Virus record (IMG/VR): IMGVR_UViG_3300046782_000105 | Coordinates: 1 to 41,650 of that record | Length of the DNA stretch: 41,650 nucleotides | DNA from: a virus | Direction: 5' to 3' (one strand) | In this document: one piece after another, positions 13,430 through 21,434 of the stretch | Numbering within the stretch: the stretch's first letter is position 1 | Layout of the letters: each line of letters begins with the position of its first letter | Made by a program: the position numbers and the translations under genes | The notes under the pieces: model-generated | What the model saw: the letters and a program-made list of their open reading frames with translations, nothing else | Told to the model about the DNA's origin: nothing | Databases searched by the model: none

Positions 13430-13672
13430 ATGAAGAGCGCTCCCGGTGTGTCGAAATTCAAGGTGCGCTACGTTTTTCGCAGAGGAACACGCAAAGGCAA
13501 GGTGCGGACCTATTGGTACTACAAGGTCCGCATCTCGATCGACGGTCGCCAGCACTTCCTCGGCGATTTCAAGACCAGACGCGAGGCCGTGGCTGCCTAT
13601 GATGCCTACAAGGCCAAGCACGAGGCTCGTGCCATGAGCAACATCGATGCGAGCGAACGGCAAGCCGCGTGA
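13430..13672 (+). CDS. Stand-alone AP2-like DNA-binding protein
   Basis: 80 residues. 'YYKVRISIDGRQHFLGDF' plus 'KTRREAVAAYDAYKAKHEA' form an AP2/ERF-like fold: three strands followed by a helix with the Ala-Ala-Tyr-Asp motif. In phages this domain is usually the DNA-reading part of HNH homing endonucleases; no HNH motif is present here. The ATG at 13430 is preferred over 13418 because GGAG lies six bases ahead. The stop overlaps the terminase small subunit start (GTGA). Confidence 0.78.
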   Translation: MKSAPGVSKFKVRYVFRRGTRKGKVRTYWYYKVRISIDGRQHFLGDFKTRREAVAAYDAYKAKHEARAMSNIDASERQAA

Positions 13673-14286
13673 GTGTGCTTAAAAATACGCGGCACGAGCT
13701 TCTGGCGCAGGGATTGGCCGCGGGCAAAACCGCGGTCGATGCCCATGAGCTGGCCGGCTACAAGCGCGACGACAGCAATGCCTACAAGCTCGCCAACCGG
13801 CCAGGGATCCAGGCGCGCGTGAAGGAGATCTTGGGCGCCGCAGCGGCTGCCGTCGGCGTCACCGTCGAGAAGGTCGTCAAGGAACTGGCCAAGATCGGCT
13901 TCTCCGACATCCGCAAGGCGGTCGATTGGTCTGGCGCCCTGGTCGAGGAGCAAGACAACGACGAGGGCGGCGATGTCCTGGTGGTGCGCCACATCCACTC
14001 CAACCATGTTCGCCTGGTCAGCGCCAAGGATCTTGACGACGACACTGCCGCGGCGATCGCCGAGGTCAAGCAGAACAGGGAGGGCGTCACCATCAAGCTC
14101 TACGACAAGCGAGCTGCGCTGGTCGATCTCGGGCGCCACCTCGGCATGTTCGAAGAGAACGTCAATCTGAAGGTTGCCGATGGCATTCCAAAGCGCGCAA
14201 CGATCAGTTTCGGTCGAAAGTCTCCACCTACAAATGGACGACTTGCACCCGAGGCAATGGATAGCGTTTCTAAGTCTCGCCACTGA
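13669..14286 (+). CDS. Terminase small subunit
   Basis: 205 residues. The N-terminal 55 ('QGLAAGKTAVDAHELAGYKR', then 'AYKLANRPGIQARVKEIL') are the HTH of the Terminase_2 family, followed by a coiled-coil oligomerisation part (about 60-80) and 'KIGFSDIRKAVDW', typical of the family. It recognises the packaging site and presents DNA to the large subunit, whose gene overlaps its 3' end by 107 bases. The start is GTG at 13669. Confidence 0.88.
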   Translation: MSVLKNTRHELLAQGLAAGKTAVDAHELAGYKRDDSNAYKLANRPGIQARVKEILGAAAAAVGVTVEKVVKELAKIGFSDIRKAVDWSGALVEEQDNDEGGDVLVVRHIHSNHVRLVSAKDLDDDTAAAIAEVKQNREGVTIKLYDKRAALVDLGRHLGMFEENVNLKVADGIPKRATISFGRKSPPTNGRLAPEAMDSVSKSRH

Positions 14287-15697
14287 GATCCTGTACGGTG
14301 GCGCCGCCGGCGGCGGCAAATCGCACCTGATGCGCGCGGCGGCGATCTCCTGGTGCGCTGAAATTCCAGGCCTCCAGGTCTATTTTTTCCGGCGCCTGCT
14401 GCCCGATCTGATCAAGAACCACATGGAGGGCCCCAAGGGCTTTCGCGCCATGCTGGCGAGCTGGAGCAGCGCCGGCATCGTCACCATTGTCGAGGATGAG
14501 ATCCGCTTCTGGAACGGCTCGCGCATCTATCTGTGCCACTGCAAGGACGCCAAGGACGTCTACAAGTACCAGGGCGCTGAAATTCACGTTCTGCTCATCG
14601 ATGAGCTGACGCACTTTCTCGAACACATGTACCGTTTTCTCCGTAACCGTGTGCGAATGGTCGGTATCGAGCTGCCAGAAGAGTATGCGGGGCGCTTCCC
14701 CAGAGTTCTGTGCAGCGCAAACCCCGGCAACATCGGCCATCTCTGGGTCAAGACCTCCTTCGTCTCGCCGGCGCTGCCAAACACCATCCGCAAGATGCCG
14801 CCAGAGGAGGGCGGCATGAAGCGCCAGTTCATCCCCGCGAGGCTCGATGATAATCCGAGCATGCTGGCCGACGACCCTGGCTACGAGGCTCGGCTCGAGG
14901 GCCTCGGCTCCAAAGAACTCGTTGCCGCCATGCGCTTCGGCAACTGGGACGTCATTGAGGGCGCCTTCTTCGACTGCTGGCAGACGCACAAGCATGTCTT
15001 GGATCCGTTCGCTGTGCCGGAAGATTGGATCCGCTTTCGATCGGCTGACTGGGGCAGTTATCACCCCGCATCGATCGGCTGGTGGGCGATCGCCGCCGAT
15101 GAGCATCAGATCACGAGTGATGGCCGCAGGGTCACTATTCCGCGCGGCGCGCTTATCCGATACCGCGAATGGTACACGGCCAGCTCACCTAACATCGGGC
15201 TCAAGCTCACCGCCGAGCAGCTCGCCGACGGCATCATCGACAGAGAAGAGCAAGACCCCAAGCTCTCCTACGGCGTAGCCGATCCCTCGATGTTTGCCGA
15301 GGACGGTGGTCCCTCACACGCCGAGCGCCTCAACACGGCGCTGCTCCACGCCGGCCTGATCTCGTTTCGACCGGCAGACAACAAGCGCGTTCCCCAGCGC
15401 GGCGCCATGGGCGGATGGGATCAGATGCGCGCCAGGCTCATCGGCATCGCCGGCAGCCCGATGCTGTACTGCTTCTCGACCTGTCGCGACAGCATCCGCA
15501 CCATCCCCGTGCTGCAGCACGACCAGGCCAAGCCTGAAGATCTCGACAGCGATGGCGAGGATCACGCTGCTGACGAGTGGCGTTACGCCTGCATGTCGCG
15601 GCCCTGGCAGAAGGAAAAGGCGGTGCCAGAGCAACCCAAGGACGCCTACCGGGTACTGCACGAGGAAGACGTCTACGACAGTTTCAAGACCATTTAA
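14180..15697 (+). CDS. Terminase large subunit
   Basis: 505 residues, the packaging ATPase-nuclease. Walker A is GGAAGGGKS (40-48, Lys47) and Walker B HVLLIDEL (Asp141, Glu142). The C-terminal RNase H-like nuclease has acidic residues at Asp290 (RSADWGSYHP), Asp368 (YGVADPSMF) and Asp465 (DHAADEWRYA). The ATG at 14180 is chosen because GAAGG stands six bases upstream; a TTG six bases earlier is in frame. The long overlap with the small subunit suggests coupled translation. Confidence 0.95.
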   Translation: MAFQSAQRSVSVESLHLQMDDLHPRQWIAFLSLATEILYGGAAGGGKSHLMRAAAISWCAEIPGLQVYFFRRLLPDLIKNHMEGPKGFRAMLASWSSAGIVTIVEDEIRFWNGSRIYLCHCKDAKDVYKYQGAEIHVLLIDELTHFLEHMYRFLRNRVRMVGIELPEEYAGRFPRVLCSANPGNIGHLWVKTSFVSPALPNTIRKMPPEEGGMKRQFIPARLDDNPSMLADDPGYEARLEGLGSKELVAAMRFGNWDVIEGAFFDCWQTHKHVLDPFAVPEDWIRFRSADWGSYHPASIGWWAIAADEHQITSDGRRVTIPRGALIRYREWYTASSPNIGLKLTAEQLADGIIDREEQDPKLSYGVADPSMFAEDGGPSHAERLNTALLHAGLISFRPADNKRVPQRGAMGGWDQMRARLIGIAGSPMLYCFSTCRDSIRTIPVLQHDQAKPEDLDSDGEDHAADEWRYACMSRPWQKEKAVPEQPKDAYRVLHEEDVYDSFKTI

Positions 15698-15743
15698 TTT
15701 TCGACTGGGAATGCAACTACACCCCAACAACTGGAGAAACGGA

Positions 15744-16097
15744 ATGACCTTTTACGCAAAGAGCGACACGCCGATCAGCGCAGTGCCGGGTGACCTTATC
15801 ATCTGGGGCCCAGGTGATCCTCGTCCGACGCTGCCGATTGCAGGCTGGAACCCCGGCACTGGTCAGTGGCCAGAGCAGCCGCCAACAGAACCGCCGCCGG
15901 ACCTCATTGCTGGCTGGGATCCTATGCCGAGCAATCCGATTGCGGAGCCGCCCTGGGGATGGGGCAACCCGCCGCCCAAGCCAGATGTGCCGCCAGTGCC
16001 TGGCTGGACGATCAAGTACGGATGGACGGCAGAAACCGGATGGTTTGTGTTCGCAATTCCGACCGGGCCTGTCCCGACACCGTCGAAGAAAAAATAG
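15744..16097 (+). CDS. Pro/Trp-rich hypothetical protein, 117 aa
   Basis: Unrecognised. It has a repeated Gly-Trp-[ND]-Pro pattern ('PIAGWNPGTGQWPEQPP', 'LIAGWDPMPSNPIAEPPWG'), nearly 25% Pro, no Cys, no signal peptide, and a Lys tail (PSKKK). Such repeats may bind folded partners or be a structural linker in the virion. An in-frame ATG at 15711 is also possible; 15744 has GGAGAAACGGA upstream. Confidence 0.65.
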   Translation: MTFYAKSDTPISAVPGDLIIWGPGDPRPTLPIAGWNPGTGQWPEQPPTEPPPDLIAGWDPMPSNPIAEPPWGWGNPPPKPDVPPVPGWTIKYGWTAETGWFVFAIPTGPVPTPSKKK

Positions 16098-16138
16098 CGG
16101 ACCACACGTTCGCTGATGAACACCTCACGACGCACCAA

Positions 16139-16162
16139 GCACCGCGGCAGACGCCGCGGTGC
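16139..16162 (+). other. Perfect 10-bp RNA hairpin in intergenic gap
   Basis: GCACCGCGGC (16139-16148) and GCCGCGGTGC (16153-16162) are perfect complements with a four-base loop, AGAC. No T tract follows, so it is not a standard terminator. It lies 25 bases ahead of the start at 16188 and may stabilise the mRNA or block readthrough. Confidence 0.7.
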
Positions 16163-16187
16163 AGTGCATCCAACCAGGAGACGACGC

Positions 16188-16607
16188 ATGACCACACGCG
16201 AGAACACGAGGGAACACGCCCAGGCCAAGGAAGCGCCGGTGTCGAAAGAGGACCGCATCAAGAGCCTGCTCGAGCGCTACGAACACGCCATGTTGAGCGC
16301 AGCGCCGCGCACACCTGCCGAGCTGGATGAACTGCGCGAGGTGCTGACCGGGGTGACGCGCGAGCAGCTCGACAAGGAAGCAGCCGACAAAGCCGCGGCT
16401 GAGAAGGAAGCAGCCGAGAAGGCGCCGCCGGTGCAGCCGCTCTACAACCCGATGTATGAGCGCAAGCCCACCGAGGCCGAGATCATCAAAGAGAAGGTCG
16501 CCAAGAAGGCTGCCGAGGAACTGGCTGCCCGCAAGGCTGCCGCTCAAAAGGCTGCCATCGACCAGGCTCGCGCCGCCGAGCAGGCTGCCGAGAAGGCCGA
16601 GGCTTAA
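16188..16607 (+). CDS. Ala/Lys/Glu-rich coiled-coil protein, 139 aa
   Basis: An N-terminal helical module, 'RIKSLLERYEHAMLSAAPRT' followed by PAELDELREVL, is paralogous to the next gene. The rest is a long Ala/Lys/Glu heptad-like helix (about 60-139) broken by a Pro-rich patch (APPVQPLYNPMYE). AGGAG lies before the ATG at 16188. Location just ahead of the portal gene suggests a structural or assembly role; unproven. Confidence 0.68.
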   Translation: MTTRENTREHAQAKEAPVSKEDRIKSLLERYEHAMLSAAPRTPAELDELREVLTGVTREQLDKEAADKAAAEKEAAEKAPPVQPLYNPMYERKPTEAEIIKEKVAKKAAEELAARKAAAQKAAIDQARAAEQAAEKAEA

Positions 16608-16610
16608 GCC

Positions 16611-16817
16611 ATGGCTCGCAACCAGAGGCAGGGCGCGGCTGCCAAGGATCAGCTCGCGCCCGATCGGATCAAGCGGATCAATACGCTCATCGACAGCTAC
16701 CAGCACGGGTTCAACCACGCGAGCCCGCGCACCCAGGAAGAGCTGGACGAGATCCGCTCGCTGTTCGAATACGAACTGTCGCGAGATCCGGTCGAGCCAG
16801 ATCCGCCGCCGGAATGA
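16611..16817 (+). CDS. Small paralogue of preceding protein, 68 aa
   Basis: 'RIKRINTLIDSYQHGFNHAS' plus PRTQEELDEIRSLFEYEL matches the first 45 residues of the upstream protein in order (RIK...LxxxYxHxxxxAxPRTxxELDEIR). It looks like a tandem duplication in which the long coiled-coil tail was lost or gained. It ends in an acidic Pro-rich tail. The stop overlaps the next start as ATGA. Confidence 0.68.
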   Translation: MARNQRQGAAAKDQLAPDRIKRINTLIDSYQHGFNHASPRTQEELDEIRSLFEYELSRDPVEPDPPPE

Positions 16818-17044
16818 CACCCGAGCAGCGCGCGTTCATCGCCCAGAAGGCGATCGGCTGGATCATGCGGGATCACGAGCCGTCGCTGCACGGGCTGATG
16901 CTCGCCTGCAGCGATCGGCGAACACTCGCCTACCAGCTCCCGCCTGTCAGCGAGGTTAAGCATCGCGAGCTGATGCTGCGCTCGGGCCTGCGCCTCGGCT
17001 TCATCACGCCGCTCGGCAACATCAAACCGATGGGGAACGCCTGA
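16814..17044 (+). CDS. Hypothetical protein, 76 aa
   Basis: Unrecognised helical protein ('TPEQRAFIAQKAIGWIMRDH', 'SEVKHRELMLRSGLRLGFIT'). It is coupled at both ends (ATGA upstream; TGATG with the portal gene). The immediate pre-portal position is shared with small assembly proteins in many podophages, but no function can be read from the sequence. Confidence 0.68.
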   Translation: MTPEQRAFIAQKAIGWIMRDHEPSLHGLMLACSDRRTLAYQLPPVSEVKHRELMLRSGLRLGFITPLGNIKPMGNA

Positions 17045-19065
17045 TGGCGCAGAACGCGATCGCCGCGGTGATGACGTCGGACCCAGTTGGCCGCAATGCC
17101 ATCGACGTCTCGCGCGACGAAAACGACGACGGCGCGGGCTTTCTCTCGACGTCGGTAATGCGGCGCCAATACACCGACTACATCGGCAACAAGATCCTCG
17201 AGATCGAGGAGCAAAAACAGAGCCGGCACTACTATCACGGCGCGCACTGGACCGCGGAAGAGATCAGGATCCTCAAGAAGCGCCGGCAGCCGGTCGTCGT
17301 CTACAACCGGGTCAATCGCAAAGTCGATAGCATCATGGGCCTGGTCGAGAAGCTTCGCCAGGATCCCAAAGCATTTCCCCGCAAGCCCAACGATGACGAC
17401 GGCGCCGCAGTCGCAACGCAGGCCATCCGCACCGTTCTCGATCAGATCGATTGGCGAACGCTCGATCACGACGCCACCGAGCGCTGCGCGATCGAGGGCA
17501 TCGGCGGCATCGAGCTGAAGCTCGCCAACAGGGCCAATCCGGTTGGCAACGAGCCTGCGGATCCAGAGGTCACCGCCGACTACATCTTCGGCGAGGATTT
17601 CTACTACGATCCGCGCTCGCGCCGGCCCGATTTTACCGATGCGCGCTACATGGGCATTGCCAAATTCCTCGACATCGAGGCGGCGATCGAGCTGTTCCCC
17701 GAGAAGGAAGACGAGCTGCGCGCCGGCGTCGACCACGGCTTCGAAGTCACCACGCATTCCGACCAGGAGATCAAGTGGGTCTACACATCGGAGAAGCGCA
17801 TTCGGCTTTGCGAGCATTGGTACAAGCACAAGGGGCGCTGGTGCTGGTGCTTTTTCGTCGGCGACGTCAAGCTCGATGAAGGCGTCTCGCCTTTTCGGGA
17901 CGAGAACAGCGACACCATGTGCCGCTTCATCATGTTCAGCGCCGCCGTCGATCACGACGCCGACCGTTACGGCTTCCCGCGCAATCTCAAGGGCCCGCAG
18001 GACGAAATCAACATGCGCCGATCGAAGGCGCTGCACATCTCGAATTCGCGCCGCATTATTTCGGAGAAGGGCGCTGTCCAGGACGTCGAAAAGTCGCGCA
18101 ACGAGTGGGCTCGAGCCGACGGCTGGCTCGAGATCAACCCAGGCTTCTCCGACAAGATCAAGGTCGATGAAACGGCAGCGACCGATCTCGCAGCTCAGAT
18201 GCAGTTTCTCACCGAGGCCAAAAATGAAATCGATAGCTTTGCCAATGTTAACCCTGCGCTACTCGCTCAAGGTGATCCCTCCGAACATTCCGGTGTGGCA
18301 ATCGACCTCATGCAACGGGCTGGCCTGGCTGAACTATCCAAATTCCTCCTTGCACATCGCACCTGGCGGATGCGGGTATATCGGGCCATCTGGGGCATCG
18401 TGCAGCAATACTGGACCGCCGAGCGATGGCTGCGCGTCACCGACGACCAGAAGGTCGTCAATTTTATACAACTGAACGGCGTCGGCATCGATCGCAATCC
18501 GCAGAGCCCGAATTTCGGCAAGCCAGTGCTGGTCAATGCCGTCGGCGAGATCGACGTCGAGATCATCCTCGATGAAGGCCCCGATGTCGCGAGCGTCATG
18601 CAGGACGCCTACGAGATCATCAAGGGCGATCCGACCATCCCGGCGACCGTCAAGATCGAGGTGTCGCCGCTGCCGGCGCCGCAGAAGCAGCGCATCCTCG
18701 GCGTCCTGCAGCAGGCCGCGAAGAACCAGCCGCCGGACCCCAAGGTGCAGACCGAGCAGCTCAAGTCGCAGAACCAGGCGCAGCAGAACCAGGTCGAGCT
18801 GCAGAAGGCGAACATGCAGACCCAGGCCGAGATCTTCAACGCCAGGCAGGACGCCATGGCGCGCGAGCAGGACGCGCAGCTCGCCGCCAACAAGGCCGCA
18901 GCCGAGCGAGAGCATCTGCAGCTCGAGATGCAGTTCAAGCAGGCCGAACACCGCGATCGCATGGTCGAGCTGGCGATGAAATCACAGGCCAGAACCGCCG
19001 AACACCACCAAAAAATGCAGGCGATGTCGAAGCGGCCACAGCAAAAGGGCACCCAACATGCTTAA
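17044..19065 (+). CDS. Portal protein (P22-like)
   Basis: 673 residues, close to the usual length of P22-type portals. Landmarks: 'QSRHYYHGAHWTAEEIRILK' and 'RRQPVVVYNRVNRKVDSIMG' near the N-terminus, 'GEDFYYDPRSRRPDFTDARY', 'EHWYKHKGRWCWCFFVGD', 'GFPRNLKGPQDEINMRRSKA' and 'RVYRAIWGIVQQYWTAERWL'. The C-terminal 130 residues are a Gln/Ala-rich coiled coil, the barrel part of such portals. It forms the dodecameric DNA gate at the capsid vertex. No long-tail genes follow, consistent with a short tail. Confidence 0.92.
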   Translation: MAQNAIAAVMTSDPVGRNAIDVSRDENDDGAGFLSTSVMRRQYTDYIGNKILEIEEQKQSRHYYHGAHWTAEEIRILKKRRQPVVVYNRVNRKVDSIMGLVEKLRQDPKAFPRKPNDDDGAAVATQAIRTVLDQIDWRTLDHDATERCAIEGIGGIELKLANRANPVGNEPADPEVTADYIFGEDFYYDPRSRRPDFTDARYMGIAKFLDIEAAIELFPEKEDELRAGVDHGFEVTTHSDQEIKWVYTSEKRIRLCEHWYKHKGRWCWCFFVGDVKLDEGVSPFRDENSDTMCRFIMFSAAVDHDADRYGFPRNLKGPQDEINMRRSKALHISNSRRIISEKGAVQDVEKSRNEWARADGWLEINPGFSDKIKVDETAATDLAAQMQFLTEAKNEIDSFANVNPALLAQGDPSEHSGVAIDLMQRAGLAELSKFLLAHRTWRMRVYRAIWGIVQQYWTAERWLRVTDDQKVVNFIQLNGVGIDRNPQSPNFGKPVLVNAVGEIDVEIILDEGPDVASVMQDAYEIIKGDPTIPATVKIEVSPLPAPQKQRILGVLQQAAKNQPPDPKVQTEQLKSQNQAQQNQVELQKANMQTQAEIFNARQDAMAREQDAQLAANKAAAEREHLQLEMQFKQAEHRDRMVELAMKSQARTAEHHQKMQAMSKRPQQKGTQHA

Positions 19066-19489
19066 ACGCATTCTCTTGGCTCTCGCGCTCTCGGTTGGCG
19101 TGGCACACGCCGCCGACAACAACGCCAAGCCGGCGCAGCTCATCACGCTGTCGTCGGGCAATGTCGCTGCCGCTGTGGCGAGCGTCACGTTTCCCGCCAA
19201 GCCAGGCCAGTTGAACCTGCTGTGCGGCTTCCAGTTCACCTCGGCGGGCTCGACTGCAGCCACCGTCGTCACGGGGACGATCACCGGCCTCAACGGCGGC
19301 ACCGCGACCTACGTCTACGTCTCTGTCGCCGGCGCCACGCTGGGCAACCCGCCGCTGCAGGATGATTTTACGCCCTGTATTCCGGCGACAGGCCCCAACG
19401 TCGCCATCGTCGTCTCGTTCCCCTCGCTCGGCGCCGGCAACACCAACGCCGCGCTGACCGTGCAGGGCTACGCGATCCCGTTCCCGTGA
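19058..19489 (+). CDS. Signal-peptide-bearing small beta protein, 143 aa
   Basis: A Sec signal is clear (MLKRILLALALSVGVAHA, cut after residue 18). The mature 125 residues are Ala/Thr/Gly/Val-rich beta sequence with two Cys. It overlaps the portal end by eight bases and the next start as GTGA. In phages this place often holds a decoration protein, but an export signal does not fit cytoplasmic assembly. Function unknown. Confidence 0.7.
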   Translation: MLKRILLALALSVGVAHAADNNAKPAQLITLSSGNVAAAVASVTFPAKPGQLNLLCGFQFTSAGSTAATVVTGTITGLNGGTATYVYVSVAGATLGNPPLQDDFTPCIPATGPNVAIVVSFPSLGAGNTNAALTVQGYAIPFP

Positions 19490-20001
19490 TCAGGGTTGAG
19501 CTGACAACGAGGGATCTGCTTGTCGCCGCCAACGTCGGCATTGCACGGCATATCAGAGCCATCCAAGACAACATGGGTGCCGTTGCCGGCGTGAATTTTA
19601 TGAAGCCTGGCACTTGGGAGAGCGACATCATCGGCGCCATGGCCGAGCTGGCGGTGTCCTACCATTTCAATCTGTGCTGGAGCGGCGGTGGCGGCATGGA
19701 ATTCCCAGACGTTGGCAACTGCATCGAGGTCCGCTCGATCCAAGATCCAGGCCATCGTCTTATTGTGCGCGGCACTGACAGATATTTGCACTTGCCTTAC
19801 GTCCTGGCGCTCTACGAGATCCCCAGACACTTCCGCCTGCTGGGCTGGATCTTCGGCAACGACGCTAAAAGGATCGGCTCGATAGAAAGCCCAAACGAGC
19901 GCGCTGCGGCCTTTTGGGTTGAGCAAAAGCAACTGCGGCCCATCGACGACCTGCTCAAGGTTTTATTTGCAAGGCAGCCCGTTCATGCGAAGGCCGGCTA
20001 G
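19486..20001 (+). CDS. Hypothetical protein with nuclease-like features, 171 aa
   Basis: 'WESDIIGAMAELAVSYHFN', then 'FPDVGNCIEVRSIQDPG' and 'LIVRGTDRYLHLPYVLAL' give an E...D...E-x-R order that recalls PD-(D/E)XK folds, with Arg in place of Lys. The C-terminal part ('RLLGWIFGNDAKRIG') fits the same group of phage proteins. Start is GTG at 19486, fixed by GTGA overlap. The assignment is a weak fold guess; activity is unproven. Confidence 0.65.
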   Translation: MIRVELTTRDLLVAANVGIARHIRAIQDNMGAVAGVNFMKPGTWESDIIGAMAELAVSYHFNLCWSGGGGMEFPDVGNCIEVRSIQDPGHRLIVRGTDRYLHLPYVLALYEIPRHFRLLGWIFGNDAKRIGSIESPNERAAAFWVEQKQLRPIDDLLKVLFARQPVHAKAG

Positions 20002-20308
20002 AAAGAAGAGAGTGCCGTTCGAGGTGGTGTCGGACGACTATCCGCACATGCAAAGCCTCGATCGGATGAAGGCGCCGATGCGCGCCCTGGTCTACGAGTA
20101 CGGCTATACCATCGTTGCCGAGATGATCAACGCCGGCTGCGGCAATAACGCCAACGCGCTGCGCCGCGATCTCGAGACCTGGCGGCGCCGGCGCCAGCAA
20201 GAGCTGCTCGCACAAGATCACAAGGTCGATCCCGCTCGCTTGCTGGCGATCGCCAACCGCTTTCGCTCTCCCCGGCGATACAGGGGAACGAGACGCACCG
20301 CCTCGTAA
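19985..20308 (+). CDS. Basic hypothetical protein, 107 aa
   Basis: Unrecognised. 'FEVVSDDYPHMQSLDRMKAP', a conserved-looking 'MRALVYEYGYTIVAEMINAG' and two Arg-rich stretches (TWRRRRQQEL, RSPRRYRGTRR). It may bind DNA. The ATG at 19985 overlaps the preceding gene by 17 bases. Confidence 0.62.
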   Translation: MRRPARKKRVPFEVVSDDYPHMQSLDRMKAPMRALVYEYGYTIVAEMINAGCGNNANALRRDLETWRRRRQQELLAQDHKVDPARLLAIANRFRSPRRYRGTRRTAS

Positions 20309-20386
20309 GCACTAGCGGCGCCACGCCCCCGCCGGGCGACACCGGCGCACACGCATCTCAGCGAAACGAGAACATGGAGGCCAGAA

Positions 20387-21388
20387 ATGGCAACGCGGAC
20401 TATTGCTGCCGACGAACTTGGACTGGCCGAGGCCATTGCCGACACCGAAAAGGAAATTTTCGATGAAGGCAGCGGTGCAAAGCCGCTCGATAACGACGGC
20501 GACCGATCGCTAGAGGAACAGGGCGACGACCTCGAGGGCCGCACCACGGAAGAAGAGCCTGGTGAGGAAACCGAGACCAAGCCCGACGACGAAGGTGAGA
20601 AGGAAGCCAAAGCCGGCGACGGCGAAAAGCCCAGAGACGAAAAAACCGGGCAATTCGCTCCTGCCGCCGACGACAAGCGCATGGTGCCCTCGGGCCGTCT
20701 CCGCGAGGAGACGCTCAAGCGCACCCAGGCCGAGCAGCAGCTCGCTGATCGCGAGCGCAGGCTCGATGAGATCGCTAAATCTCAGGCCGAGCAGGCGCGT
20801 CGTCTCGATGAACTCCAAGCGCGGCTCACTGCACCTCCGCAGCGAGCGCAGCAAGAGCAAGAACAGCAACCAGACCCGTTTGGTGACCCTGTCGGCTTCG
20901 GCAGACAGACAGTCGCTGCAGCGGTGCAGACCGCGGAAATGCGCTTTGTCGAAGGCAGTCTCTCTGACGCTGCCGAAACACACGGCGACAAATTCACCGC
21001 GGCCTACAACGAGCTGCAAAACGTCGGTCGAGCCGAAATGCAGCGCTTCGGCGCAAGCCCGACGGTTCGCTCGGTCTGGAGCGCTCCGAACCCTGGCAAG
21101 GCGCTGATGCGCTGGCATGGGGAACGGCAAGCAGTCCGCGAAGTGGGCGCCGATCCTGCCGCATACCGCGAGAAGATCCTGGCTGACGCTCTCAAAGATG
21201 AGGCGTTCCTGGCCAAGGTGGTCGAGGCGGCGGGCAATTCGGCGAGGCGTGGCGACGGAGGTCGGCCACGCACCACCACTCGATTGCCGCCTTCGCTCAA
21301 CAGTCAAACGGGATCCACGCATCAAGTCGAGGATCCCGATCTCTATGACCCGAGCGACAAGTCGGCCTTCGAGTATGCAACTCGATAG
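20387..21388 (+). CDS. Scaffolding protein
   Basis: 333 residues. The N-terminal 100 are very acidic and low complexity (Glu/Asp/Lys), 105-155 a coiled coil ('RLREETLKRTQAEQQLADR'), followed by a helical domain and a charged tail. This composition, and its place directly before the coat gene, are typical of podophage scaffolds, which co-assemble with coat protein and then leave. GGAGG lies before the ATG at 20387. The 78-base gap ahead shows no gene. Confidence 0.82.
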   Translation: MATRTIAADELGLAEAIADTEKEIFDEGSGAKPLDNDGDRSLEEQGDDLEGRTTEEEPGEETETKPDDEGEKEAKAGDGEKPRDEKTGQFAPAADDKRMVPSGRLREETLKRTQAEQQLADRERRLDEIAKSQAEQARRLDELQARLTAPPQRAQQEQEQQPDPFGDPVGFGRQTVAAAVQTAEMRFVEGSLSDAAETHGDKFTAAYNELQNVGRAEMQRFGASPTVRSVWSAPNPGKALMRWHGERQAVREVGADPAAYREKILADALKDEAFLAKVVEAAGNSARRGDGGRPRTTTRLPPSLNSQTGSTHQVEDPDLYDPSDKSAFEYATR

Positions 21389-21434
21389 GCCTCCCCAAAA
21401 AACACAGGAGGCCTGAACCTGAAAGGCCATCATC

